DNA of 64,000 nucleotides, from the NCBI RefSeq assembly GCF_017948485.1, contig NZ_JAFFSX010000009.1, positions 124,001-188,000 of the forward strand, read 5' to 3'. A program made the translations under genes and the position numbers. The notes under the pieces were generated by a model. That model made no database searches. It was not told the DNA's origin and saw nothing but the letters and a program-made list of their open reading frames with translations. Of this stretch, positions 56,732 to 64,000 are shown piece after piece. This stretch comes from Streptomyces sp. GESEQ-35. GTDB taxonomy: Bacteria; Actinomycetota; Actinomycetes; Streptomycetales; Streptomycetaceae. Position 1 is the stretch's first letter. Every line of letters starts with the position of its first letter.

Positions 56732-57388
56732 GTGACCGCCCCCGAGTCGCCCCAGCCCGTAGACGCGCCCGACGACGACAAGTCGCACGTGCCTCCGCTG
56801 ACGACCCGTGTCGTCATTGCCGAGGACGAGGCACTGATCCGGCTCGATCTGAAAGAGATGCTGGAGGAGGAGGGGTACAGCGTGGTCGGTGAGGCCGGTG
56901 ACGGTGAGCAGGCCGTCGAGCTGGCCCGGGAGCACAAGCCGGATCTGGTGATCCTGGATGTGAAGATGCCGAAGCTGGATGGCATCTCTGCCGCCGAGAA
57001 GATCGCCGAGGAGCGCATTGCCCCCGTCCTCATGCTGACCGCCTTCTCCCAGCGCGATCTTGTCGAGCGCGCCCGCGACGCCGGTGCGATGGCGTATCTC
57101 GTGAAGCCGTTCAGTAAGAGTGACGTCGTTCCGGCGATCGAGATGGCTGTTTCTCGGTTCACGGAGTTGAAGGAGTTGGAGAAGGAGGTCGCGGACCTCA
57201 GCCTTCGGCTTGAGACTCGGAAGCTTGTCGATCGGGCGAAGTCGATTCTTCAGACGGAGTACGGGCTGACCGAGCCGGCTGCGTTCCGGTGGATTCAGAA
57301 GACGTCGATGGATCGCCGGATGTCGATGCAGCAGGTCGCTGAGGCGGTTATTCAGGACGCTGATGAGAAGAAGGGCAACGGCAACTGA
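56732..57388 (+). CDS. Response regulator with ANTAR RNA-binding domain
   Basis: 218 residues: receiver domain (about 25-145) with phospho-acceptor D76 (LVILDVKMPK), T and K (MLTAFSQ; AYLVKPFSK), then a coiled linker and a C-terminal ANTAR domain (about 155-215; RKLVDRAKSILQTEYGLTEPAAFRWIQKTSMDRR). Such proteins are antiterminators acting on RNA hairpins (PdtaR/AmiR-like). GTG at 56732 behind GAGGAGC. Kinase partner not adjacent. Confidence 0.92.
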   Translation: MTAPESPQPVDAPDDDKSHVPPLTTRVVIAEDEALIRLDLKEMLEEEGYSVVGEAGDGEQAVELAREHKPDLVILDVKMPKLDGISAAEKIAEERIAPVLMLTAFSQRDLVERARDAGAMAYLVKPFSKSDVVPAIEMAVSRFTELKELEKEVADLSLRLETRKLVDRAKSILQTEYGLTEPAAFRWIQKTSMDRRMSMQQVAEAVIQDADEKKGNGN

Positions 57389-57414
57389 GCCCACGCCCCG
57401 TGCCCCTGAGCTGA

Positions 57415-57458
57415 CGACGAGGCCCGCGCCCCCTGGACTGGGGGCGCGGGCCTCGTCG
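57415..57458. terminator. Strong bidirectional terminator
   Basis: 19-bp perfect stem CGACGAGGCCCGCGCCCCC with a 6-nt TGGACT loop, between the ANTAR regulator (+) and livF (-). Confidence 0.85.
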
Positions 57459-57481
57459 TAGACGCGTGGAAGCGAAGGACT

Positions 57482-58198
57482 TCAGTCCTCGCCGAGGTAT
57501 GCCTTCCGTACCGACTCGTCGTGCAGCAGGTTTTGTCCGGTGCCGGAGAGGACGATGCTGCCGACCTCCATGACGTGGCCGTGGTCGGCCAGGGACAGTG
57601 CGGCCTGGGCGTTCTGTTCGACCAGAAGAATGGTCGTGCCCTGGGACTTGAGTTCGGCGATGGTGGCCATGATTTTCTGCATCATGATCGGCGAGAGGCC
57701 CATGGAGGGTTCGTCGAGCATGAGCAGTTTGGGCTGGGACATGAGTGCGCGGCCCATGGCGAGCATTTGCTGTTCACCGCCGGAGAGTGTGCCTGCGGCC
57801 TGCTTGCGGCGTTCTCCGAGGATGGGGAAGAGGTCGTAGGCGCGTTGGATGTCCTTTTCGATGGCGGGTTTGTCGTTGCGGAGGAAGGCGCCGAGGCGGA
57901 GGTTGTCCTCGATCGTCATGCGGGGGAAGATGTGCCGCCCCTCGGGGGAGTGGGCGAGTCCCATGGAGACGATGTTGTGGGCGGGGATCTTTTTCAGCGA
58001 TTTGCCGTTGAATTTGATCTGGCCGCCGACCGGCTTCAGTAGCCCCGACAGGGTGCGCAGTGTGGTGGTTTTGCCGGCGCCGTTGGTGCCGATGAGGGTG
58101 ACGACTTCGCCGGCGTCGACCTTGAAGGAGATGCCTTTGACGGCTTCGATTTTGCCGTAGGCGACCCGGAGGTCTTCGACTTCGAGCATGACGGTCAT
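57482..58198 (-). CDS. livF: Branched-chain amino acid ABC transporter, ATP-binding protein LivF
   Basis: 238-residue ATPase of the HAAT family. Walker A GTNGAGKTT (from 37), signature LSGGEQQMLA, Walker B LLMLDEPSMGLSP and the switch histidine region VEQNA. Works with LivG to power LivH/LivM import. Starts in a 4-bp overlap with livG and is the last gene of the operon. Confidence 0.95.
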   Translation of the reverse strand: MTVMLEVEDLRVAYGKIEAVKGISFKVDAGEVVTLIGTNGAGKTTTLRTLSGLLKPVGGQIKFNGKSLKKIPAHNIVSMGLAHSPEGRHIFPRMTIEDNLRLGAFLRNDKPAIEKDIQRAYDLFPILGERRKQAAGTLSGGEQQMLAMGRALMSQPKLLMLDEPSMGLSPIMMQKIMATIAELKSQGTTILLVEQNAQAALSLADHGHVMEVGSIVLSGTGQNLLHDESVRKAYLGED

Positions 58199-59106
58199 CG
58201 GTCGTTCTCCTTGCCGGGCGCCGCGTCCGTGGTGATGTCGGCCTGTGCCTCGGCGGCCTCGACCTCCGCGACCTCGGCGTGGCCGGGGTCGCCTTCGAAG
58301 GGTTCGCCGAGGTAGGCGGCGATGACGCGTTCGTCGCCCTGCACGGTGGCGCTGTCGCCTTCGACGAGTTTTTCGCCTTGTACGAGGACGGCGACGCGGT
58401 CGCAGAGGTTGAAGATGAACCGCATGTCGTGCTCGATGACGAGGACGGCGATGCCCATGTCGCGGATGGCGAAGACGAGTTCTTCGGTGGCCCGGGTTTC
58501 CTGCGGGTTCATGCCGGCGGTGGGTTCGTCGAGGAGGAGCAGGCCGGGTTCGCTGGCGAGGGCTCGTGCGATCTCGAGCTTGCGCTGTTCGCCGTAGGGG
58601 AGGTTTCTGGCGAGGTGGTCGCGTTTGTCGGCGAGGCCGATGAACTCGAGGAGTTCCATGGCGCGTTCTTCGGAGGCTTTTTCGGCTTTCTTGAAGCCGG
58701 GGCCGCGTAGGAGTGCGGACCAGAGCCCTTCTTTGGTGCGGGTGTGGCGGCCGACGAGCACGTTTTCCAGGACCGTCATGTTGGAGAAGAGTCGGATGTT
58801 CTGGAAGGTGCGGGCGACGCCGGCCGCGGTGACCTTGAAGGACTGGGGCGGCAGGATGTTGCCTTTGTAGCGGACCTCGCCCTCGGTGGGGATGTAGAGG
58901 CCGGTGAGGCAGTTGAAGAAGGTCGTCTTGCCGGCGCCGTTGGGGCCGATGAGTCCGACGATTTCTCCGCTGCTGACGGTGAGGTCGACGTTGCGTACGG
59001 CGGTGAGGCCGCCGAAGCGCATGGTGACGCCGCGTGCGTCGAGGACGGTTTCGCCGGGGGCGCTGGCGCCCGGGGCGGCGTCCTTGGTGGTGGTGTCGGT
59101 AGTCAT
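58195..59106 (-). CDS. livG: Branched-chain amino acid ABC transporter, ATP-binding protein LivG
   Basis: 303 residues with Walker A GPNGAGKTT, NIRLFSNMTVLENVLVGRH (LivG-typical Q-loop region), signature PYGEQRKLEIARALA, Walker B LLLLDEPTAGMNP and VIEHDMRF. A polar N-terminal extension (1-20) and an acidic, alanine-rich C-terminal tail are typical of actinobacteria. It lies 5 bp after livM and overlaps livF. Confidence 0.95.
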   Translation of the reverse strand: MTTDTTTKDAAPGASAPGETVLDARGVTMRFGGLTAVRNVDLTVSSGEIVGLIGPNGAGKTTFFNCLTGLYIPTEGEVRYKGNILPPQSFKVTAAGVARTFQNIRLFSNMTVLENVLVGRHTRTKEGLWSALLRGPGFKKAEKASEERAMELLEFIGLADKRDHLARNLPYGEQRKLEIARALASEPGLLLLDEPTAGMNPQETRATEELVFAIRDMGIAVLVIEHDMRFIFNLCDRVAVLVQGEKLVEGDSATVQGDERVIAAYLGEPFEGDPGHAEVAEVEAAEAQADITTDAAPGKENDR

Positions 59107-59111
59107 CGTGG

Positions 59112-60938
59112 TCAGGCCCCTGCCTTGCTGAGGACTGTGGGCGCTTCTGCTTCCTCGTGGAATTCGAGCTGGCGGCGCCGGTTCGGGATGAGGCCTTCCG
59201 GACGGAAGCGCATCAGCAGGACGAGCGCGAGACCGAAGGCGAAGAGCTGGTAGTCGCCGAGGAACTGGAGCTTGGCGGGGATGAGGTAGAGGAGTGCGGC
59301 GCCGACGAGTGGGCCGCTGATGGTGCCCATGCCGCCGAGTACGACCGCTGCGAGCAGGAAGGCCGAGTTGGGCGGGACGACGTGGGCGAACTGGTATTGC
59401 TCGGGGGTCACGGTGTAGGTGACGTGGGCCTGGACGGATCCGGCGAGTCCGGCGAGTGCGGCGCCGAGGGCGAAGGCGACGAGCTTGACGCGGAAGCCGT
59501 TGATGCCCATGGCGAGGGCGGCTGTTTCGTCTTCGCGGATGGCGACCCAGGCGCGGCCGATGCGGGAGTCGCCGCTGCGTCGGAAGACGACCACGACGAC
59601 GAGGGTGATGAGGAGCATCAGCAGGAAGTAGTTGGCGAAGCGCGCGATGGTGAATCCGCCGAAGCTGTGTTCCGCGCCGAAGTCGAAGCCGAAGATGCTG
59701 AGGTTCGGGATCGAGGAGATGCCGTTGGAGCCGTTGGTGATGTCGGGTCCTGAGGTGCCGTCCATGTTGAGGACGGTGATGCGGAAGATCTCACCGAAGC
59801 CGAGGGTGACGATGGCGAGGTAGTCGCCGCGCAGTCGCAGGGTGGGGGCGCCGATGAGGACGCCGAAGACCATGGCGACGGCTGCGCCGAGGAGGGCGGA
59901 GGCCCAGAACGGCAGGTGGATGTCGAACGGTGAGGAGGGGGAGCCGGAGACCATGGCCGCGGTGTAGGCGCCGACGCCGAGGAAGGCGACGTATCCGAGG
60001 TCGAGGAGGCCGGCGAGGCCGACGACGATGTTGAGGCCGAGGGCGACGGTGGCGAAGATCAGGATGTAGACGCCGATGGTCGCGTACTGGTCGTCGGACT
60101 GGGTGAAGGGGAATGCGGCGGCTGCGACGAACGCGCCGATCATTGTCACCGTGCGGTGCTTGGAGGTGAGCTCGGAGACCCTGTTCACGAGTCCGGCCTT
60201 GGCCGCGGCGGCGAAGCCGAAGCCGGCGGTGATGAGGAAGCCGACGAAGAGTTCGTCGTACTCGGTGCCGATGCCGTAGGTGAAGACGGTCAGGCCGAGG
60301 GCGAGTGCGGCGACGATGACGAGGATTTCGGCGTACGCGGGCAGCTTGCGGGCCGGGGTGGTGGTGCCGGAGGCGAAGGCTGCCTTGATGATGGCGCCGG
60401 TGTGCCGTGCGTTGTGGCGGAACTGCTCCCAGCCGGTGTCGTCCGGGTCGGAGGGGTCGGGCGCCGGCCGCTGGAACGGCAGGGAGAGCGCGCCGAGCAG
60501 GGCGGCGAGGGTGGCGATGGCCACGATCCAGCCGCCGGGTTCGAGGTTGGCCAGGCCGCCGAGTTGGGCGCTGATCGCGATGATCGTGTACCAGGCGGTG
60601 GCGAATGCGGCGAGCGCGGCGGTTTTGATGGCGCTGTCGGCGCCTGCCGGTACGAGCCAGCGCAGGCCCTTGATGCCGTAGGAGGCGAGGCCGAAGAGTG
60701 CGGTGAGGGCGCCGCCGATGAGGACGAGGACCTGTAGGCCGCCGGGGTAGCCGTAGACCGTGAGGTCGCCGGGGAAGGCGGAGGTCCAGGTCCAGGCGAG
60801 GAAGGTCGAGATGACGGTGAGGATTCCGCCGCCGGTGGCGAGGGCGCGTCCGATGTGCGGCGGGATGCCGATGAGTCCGGAGGTGGCGCCGGTGGGGTCC
60901 TGGGCGGGCGTCTGGGGGGTGCTGGTCTGTGTGGTCAT
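59112..60938 (-). CDS. livM: Branched-chain amino acid ABC transporter permease LivM, with long N-terminus
   Basis: 608-residue membrane permease, well above the about 350-420 of enteric LivM; the extra N-terminal half carries several additional hydrophobic segments (about 25-145) plus a polar loop. The C-terminal half is typical LivM (NIVVGLAGLLDLGYVAFLGVGAY; LRGDYLAIVTLGFGEI; RSGDSRIGRAWVAIREDETAA). Permease partner of LivH. The ATG at 60938 was chosen over 60947. Confidence 0.93.
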   Translation of the reverse strand: MTTQTSTPQTPAQDPTGATSGLIGIPPHIGRALATGGGILTVISTFLAWTWTSAFPGDLTVYGYPGGLQVLVLIGGALTALFGLASYGIKGLRWLVPAGADSAIKTAALAAFATAWYTIIAISAQLGGLANLEPGGWIVAIATLAALLGALSLPFQRPAPDPSDPDDTGWEQFRHNARHTGAIIKAAFASGTTTPARKLPAYAEILVIVAALALGLTVFTYGIGTEYDELFVGFLITAGFGFAAAAKAGLVNRVSELTSKHRTVTMIGAFVAAAAFPFTQSDDQYATIGVYILIFATVALGLNIVVGLAGLLDLGYVAFLGVGAYTAAMVSGSPSSPFDIHLPFWASALLGAAVAMVFGVLIGAPTLRLRGDYLAIVTLGFGEIFRITVLNMDGTSGPDITNGSNGISSIPNLSIFGFDFGAEHSFGGFTIARFANYFLLMLLITLVVVVVFRRSGDSRIGRAWVAIREDETAALAMGINGFRVKLVAFALGAALAGLAGSVQAHVTYTVTPEQYQFAHVVPPNSAFLLAAVVLGGMGTISGPLVGAALLYLIPAKLQFLGDYQLFAFGLALVLLMRFRPEGLIPNRRRQLEFHEEAEAPTVLSKAGA

Positions 60939-60943
60939 AGGTC

Positions 60944-61876
60944 TCACGCCCTGTCCGCGACGCGCTCGCCGAGCAGGCCCTGTGGCCTGAAGAGGAGCAC
61001 GAGGATGAGGAGTACGAAGGCCCAGACGTTGGCCCAGGACTGGCCGCCGAGCTGCGACATGCCGGGGACGTCGGCGATGTAGGCGGTGGCCATGGTCTCG
61101 GCGAGGCCGAGGACGAGGCCGCCGATCATGGCTCCGTAGATGTTGCCGATGCCGCCGAGGACGGCTGCGGTGAAGGCCTTGAGGCCGAGGATGAAGCCCA
61201 TGCGGAAGTCGATCTGGCCGTATTTGAGGCCGTAGGCGAGGCCTCCGACGGCGGCGAACGCGGCGCCGAGGGCGAAGGCGACCACGATGATGCGGTCGGT
61301 GTTGATGCCCATGAGCTTGGCGGTGTCGGGGTCCTGGGCGGTGGCCTGCATGCCGCGTCCGGTGCGGGTCTTCATGACGAAGTAGGCGAGGATCGCCATG
61401 CTGATGGGGGCCGCGATGAAGAGGAAGATGTCACCGGTCTGGATGGTGACGCTGCCGATTTCGAAGGGGCCGCCTTCGATCTGGGGGAAGGTGCGCGCCG
61501 ACTTGGCGTTGGGGTACCAGGCCCATACCGCCTGCTGGAGGGCCAGGGAGAGGCCGATGGCGGTGATGAGGGGGGCGAGGCGTGGTGCGGTGCGCAGGGG
61601 GCGGTAGGCGAACCGTTCTGCGCCTACGGCGACCGTTACGGCGACCAGGATGGCGCCGACGAGCATCAGTGGCAGGGCGATGGCCATGGAGGTGCCGTCG
61701 GGCAGTACGTACATGTAGACCGTGAATGCGCCGAAGGCGCCGGTCATGAAGATCTCGCCGTGGGCGAAGTTGATGAGCTGGACGATGCCATAGACCATCG
61801 TGTAGCCGATGGCGACCAGCCCGTACATGGATCCCAGTAGCAGGCCGTTGACCAGCTGCTGCGGCAGTTCGTTCAC
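60944..61876 (-). CDS. livH: Branched-chain amino acid ABC transporter permease LivH
   Basis: 310 residues, multiple helices: NGLLLGSMYGLVAIGYTMVYGIVQLINFAHGE at the N-terminus and KAFTAAVLGGIGNIYGAMIGG, both LivH marks. GTG at 61876 follows GGAGGA; the longer frame upstream runs into the hairpin at 61929-61962. Forms the channel with LivM. Confidence 0.95.
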   Translation of the reverse strand: MNELPQQLVNGLLLGSMYGLVAIGYTMVYGIVQLINFAHGEIFMTGAFGAFTVYMYVLPDGTSMAIALPLMLVGAILVAVTVAVGAERFAYRPLRTAPRLAPLITAIGLSLALQQAVWAWYPNAKSARTFPQIEGGPFEIGSVTIQTGDIFLFIAAPISMAILAYFVMKTRTGRGMQATAQDPDTAKLMGINTDRIIVVAFALGAAFAAVGGLAYGLKYGQIDFRMGFILGLKAFTAAVLGGIGNIYGAMIGGLVLGLAETMATAYIADVPGMSQLGGQSWANVWAFVLLILVLLFRPQGLLGERVADRA

Positions 61877-61928
61877 CGCATGTCCTCCGAGACGTTCGGA
61901 TAGTCGAGGGTGTGGCCGGATGTGAGTG

Positions 61929-61962
61929 CGCGCGGGGCGCCTGTGGTGCGGCGCCCCGCGCG
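61929..61962 (-). terminator. Hairpin between livK and livH (intra-operon attenuator)
   Basis: 13-bp perfect stem CGCGCGGGGCGCC/GGCGCCCCGCGCG with an 8-nt loop. Downstream of livK in the direction of transcription; it can lower livHMGF transcription relative to the binding protein. Confidence 0.7.
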
Positions 61963-61985
61963 GCTCATGAGTGGTGCGGTGTGGG

Positions 61986-63212
61986 TCAGCCCGTGTAGGT
62001 GCCGGACTTGACCGCTGCCCAGTCACCGGCCTTGACGGAGTAGACGGTGAGCTGCTTGTTGGTCGCGTCACCGTATTCGTCGAAGGCGACCTTGCCGGTC
62101 ACGCCGTCGAAGGTGACGTTCTGCATGGCCTCGGTGACCTTGGCGCGGGCGTCGTCGGGAAGCTTGCCGTCGTTGTCCTCGACGACCTTCTTCACGGCTT
62201 CGATGATCGCCCAGGCCGAGTCGTAGGAGTAGCCGCCGTAGGCCTCGTAGGCCTCCTTGTAGCCCTCGGTCTTGTAGTTGGCGACGAACTCCTTGGCGGA
62301 GGGGAGCGTCTCGACCGGGGCGCCGACGGAGGTGGCGAGGTCGCCGGTTCCGCTGGCGCCGGCCAGCTTGATGAAGTCGGCGCTGTAGATGCCGTCGCCG
62401 CCGACCAGCGGGATCTTGGCACCGGCGGCCTTGATCTGCTTGCTCAGCGGACCGGCCTGCGGGTACTCGCCGCCGTAGTAGACGACGTCTGCACCGGAGG
62501 TCTTCACCTTGGTGGCGACGGCGGAGAAGTCCTTGGTGTCGGGGTCGATGTGCTCGGTGCCGACGATCTTGCCGCCGAGCTTCTTGAACTCCTCGGAGAA
62601 GGTGGCGGCCAGGCCGGCGCCGTACGTCTTCTTGTCGTCGATGACGTAGACGCTCTTCTTCTTGGCGTCGTTGAAGACGTACTGCGCGGCGAACGGGCCC
62701 TGGATGGCGTCCGTGGTCGCGGTGCGGAAGTACGACTTGTACGGGCGGGCCTTGGTGGTCTGCCAGTCCGTGCCCTGGGTGAGGGCCGGGTTGGTGTTGG
62801 CGGGGGAGACCTCGACCAGCTTGGCGTCGTCGAAGACCTTCTGCATGGACTCGGCGACGGAGGAGTTGAGGGGGCCGACGACGCCGAGGACGTCCTGGTC
62901 GGCGACGAGCTTGGTGGCGTTCTGCTGGCCCGAGGAGGGCTGCGCCTGGTCGTCGAGGGCCTGGATCTCGAAGGTGACGCCGTCGACGTACTTTTCCTTG
63001 TTGGCCGTCTTGGCGGCGAGGTCGACGGAGTTCTTGATGCCGAGGCCCAGTGCGGACAGGTCGCCGGTCAGCGGGGCATCGACACCGATGACGACCTTGG
63101 TGCCTCCGCTGTCCGAGCCGCCGCCGTCCTCGTCGCGAGAGCCGCAGGCGGTGAGGGTGAGCGCTCCCGCCGCCAGCGCGGCGGTTATGGCGATGAGTGA
63201 ACGTTGACGCAC
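61986..63212 (-). CDS. livK: Branched-chain amino acid ABC transporter substrate-binding lipoprotein
   Basis: 408 residues. Lipoprotein signal with lipobox LTAC, so the mature protein starts at C23 (LTLTACGSRDEDGGG); processed by Lgt and anchored outside the membrane. Periplasmic-binding type I fold (VVIGVDAPLTGDLSALGLGI). Expected to bind leucine, isoleucine or valine, although family members take other amino acids. GTG at 63212 follows GGGAAAGGAC. First gene of the operon and the most upstream. Confidence 0.94.
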   Translation of the reverse strand: MRQRSLIAITAALAAGALTLTACGSRDEDGGGSDSGGTKVVIGVDAPLTGDLSALGLGIKNSVDLAAKTANKEKYVDGVTFEIQALDDQAQPSSGQQNATKLVADQDVLGVVGPLNSSVAESMQKVFDDAKLVEVSPANTNPALTQGTDWQTTKARPYKSYFRTATTDAIQGPFAAQYVFNDAKKKSVYVIDDKKTYGAGLAATFSEEFKKLGGKIVGTEHIDPDTKDFSAVATKVKTSGADVVYYGGEYPQAGPLSKQIKAAGAKIPLVGGDGIYSADFIKLAGASGTGDLATSVGAPVETLPSAKEFVANYKTEGYKEAYEAYGGYSYDSAWAIIEAVKKVVEDNDGKLPDDARAKVTEAMQNVTFDGVTGKVAFDEYGDATNKQLTVYSVKAGDWAAVKSGTYTG

Positions 63213-63321
63213 GATCAGTCCTTTCCCTGGCGCGGCCCTTCCCCCTGGAAGAGGCCGAGTCGAGCGCTGGACGCTGGACCGAAGTGGTTCGAATCCGACG
63301 GCGCGGTGACTGGCCGTGACT

Positions 63322-64000
63322 CTAAGCGGGTAGAGGGAACCTGGAGGAGTGTCTGGCCAAGGCTGTGACGCTCTTGTTATGACACGACGTAATGCAGAGC
63401 GGTACTCGATGGGCGGAAGAGTAGAATTCCGGCCGATTTGCCCCGTCCGCATAGTGAGAACCCGCAGGAAGCGCCGCGAGGGTTTCAGTAGTGTTCTTGG
63501 GGTTTGGTAGTGACATGGAATCGTTGCCGCAAGCTACTTGAAGGGCTTCTGAGAGGTCCTGTGAATAGCGCTCGCCCAGGATGAAACTGTGGTCCTCTAT
63601 TGCGCGCGTATTACGCAGAGTTACGTCCAGGAAAGGAAGTCCGGCATCCGTCGGCACATGTGCGCAATCCGTGACATGCATGGTGATCACGATCCTGCGA
63701 GGAAATTCGGGCCTGGTACGGAACGGAGGCCGGGGTGCCGAGGTCAGGGAAAGCCCGGAGTAGGGCTGGCTGATGCGCTCCATGGTCACCGGCGCGCCGG
63801 ACCCTGGGATGACCATGACCAGGATCGCGAAACTGAAGCTGCCGCTCGGGCTGTTCGCCGGCGGGAGTTCCCGGCCCAGGTAGTCCATGTCGACGGTCTG
63901 GGAGGGGAATGCGGGAGGGTCAGGCTCCGGCTCCTGCGGGCGGGTGGCGTAGAGGTAGCCCCCGCCCACGAGTGCGACGGCGGCCGCTGCGGATGCGATG
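63322..64000 (-). CDS. Hypothetical membrane-anchored protein, N-terminus beyond the window
   Basis: The reading frame continues to the window edge, so the start is not present. The visible N-terminal part is hydrophobic (AAAAVALVGGGYLY), a probable membrane or signal segment, followed by about 215 residues with no recognised domain and a basic C-terminus (ARHSSRFPLPA). It lies 109 bp upstream of livK on the same strand. Confidence 0.6.
   Translation of the reverse strand, partial: IASAAAAVALVGGGYLYATRPQEPEPDPPAFPSQTVDMDYLGRELPPANSPSGSFSFAILVMVIPGSGAPVTMERISQPYSGLSLTSAPRPPFRTRPEFPRRIVITMHVTDCAHVPTDAGLPFLDVTLRNTRAIEDHSFILGERYSQDLSEALQVACGNDSMSLPNPKNTTETLAALPAGSHYADGANRPEFYSSAHRVPLCITSCHNKSVTALARHSSRFPLPA

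Overview
The window is very GC-rich, with strongly GC3-biased codons, frequent GTG starts and 4-bp ATGA/GTGA gene overlaps. With the HGxxPAAW and DUF2752 proteins, trpM and the gltBD-pyk-liv order, this indicates a Streptomyces chromosome, probably a core region; as I recall, the order resembles the trp-lgt-gltBD-pyk-liv region of S. coelicolor. Identifications rest on motifs and remembered family sequences; no database search was run.

Layout. 1-4.1 kb: end of a small membrane protein, a DUF2752 protein, then trpC-trpM-trpB-trpA closed by a strong hairpin. 4.1-5.9 kb: a membrane-anchored DsbA-like thioredoxin-fold protein and lgt. 6.0-13.7 kb (minus strand): seven overlapping genes in one unit, four ADP-ribosylglycohydrolase (DraG-type) paralogues, a PfkB/ribokinase, a CaiB/BaiF CoA-transferase and a CitE-like lyase. 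14-21.1 kb: a VIT1/CCC1 metal transporter and glutamate synthase gltBD behind a GlnR-like site. 21.4-23.8 kb: a TerF-like vWA protein and an orphan cytochrome b. 23.8-34.7 kb: a KstR2-type steroid C/D-ring (HIP) catabolism cluster in four transcription units (fadE pair; ipdF-kstR2-fadA6; echA20-ipdA-ipdB-ipdC-SIMPL; two SDRs), with two near-identical palindromic operators in its two divergent promoters. 34.8-38.5 kb: a zinc-ribbon metallopeptidase-like protein and a GH35 beta-galactosidase with a divergent AraC regulator. 38.5-42.4 kb: a MITE-like element, chorismate mutase, a receiver-only regulator and pepN. 42.6-45.6 kb: a DesA/DesB-like hydroxamate pair without the rest of a siderophore cluster. 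45.8-51.3 kb: a six-gene phosphatase-kinase-vWA signalling operon of TerY-P type with membrane and small partners. 51.4-57.4 kb: secreted 5'-nucleotidase, SIMPL protein, pyruvate kinase, a LAGLIDADG-like gene, an odd tRNA gene and a receiver-ANTAR regulator. 57.5-63.2 kb: a branched-chain amino acid ABC transporter (livF-G-M-H-K). The last gene runs off the end.

The least explained systems are the DraG quartet operon, the phosphatase/kinase/vWA operon with its shared N-x-G-x-x-A-G-G motif, and the class-I-shaped tRNA with a CAA anticodon beside a LAGLIDADG gene. Two genes also carry in-frame copies of what look like interspersed palindromic repeats.
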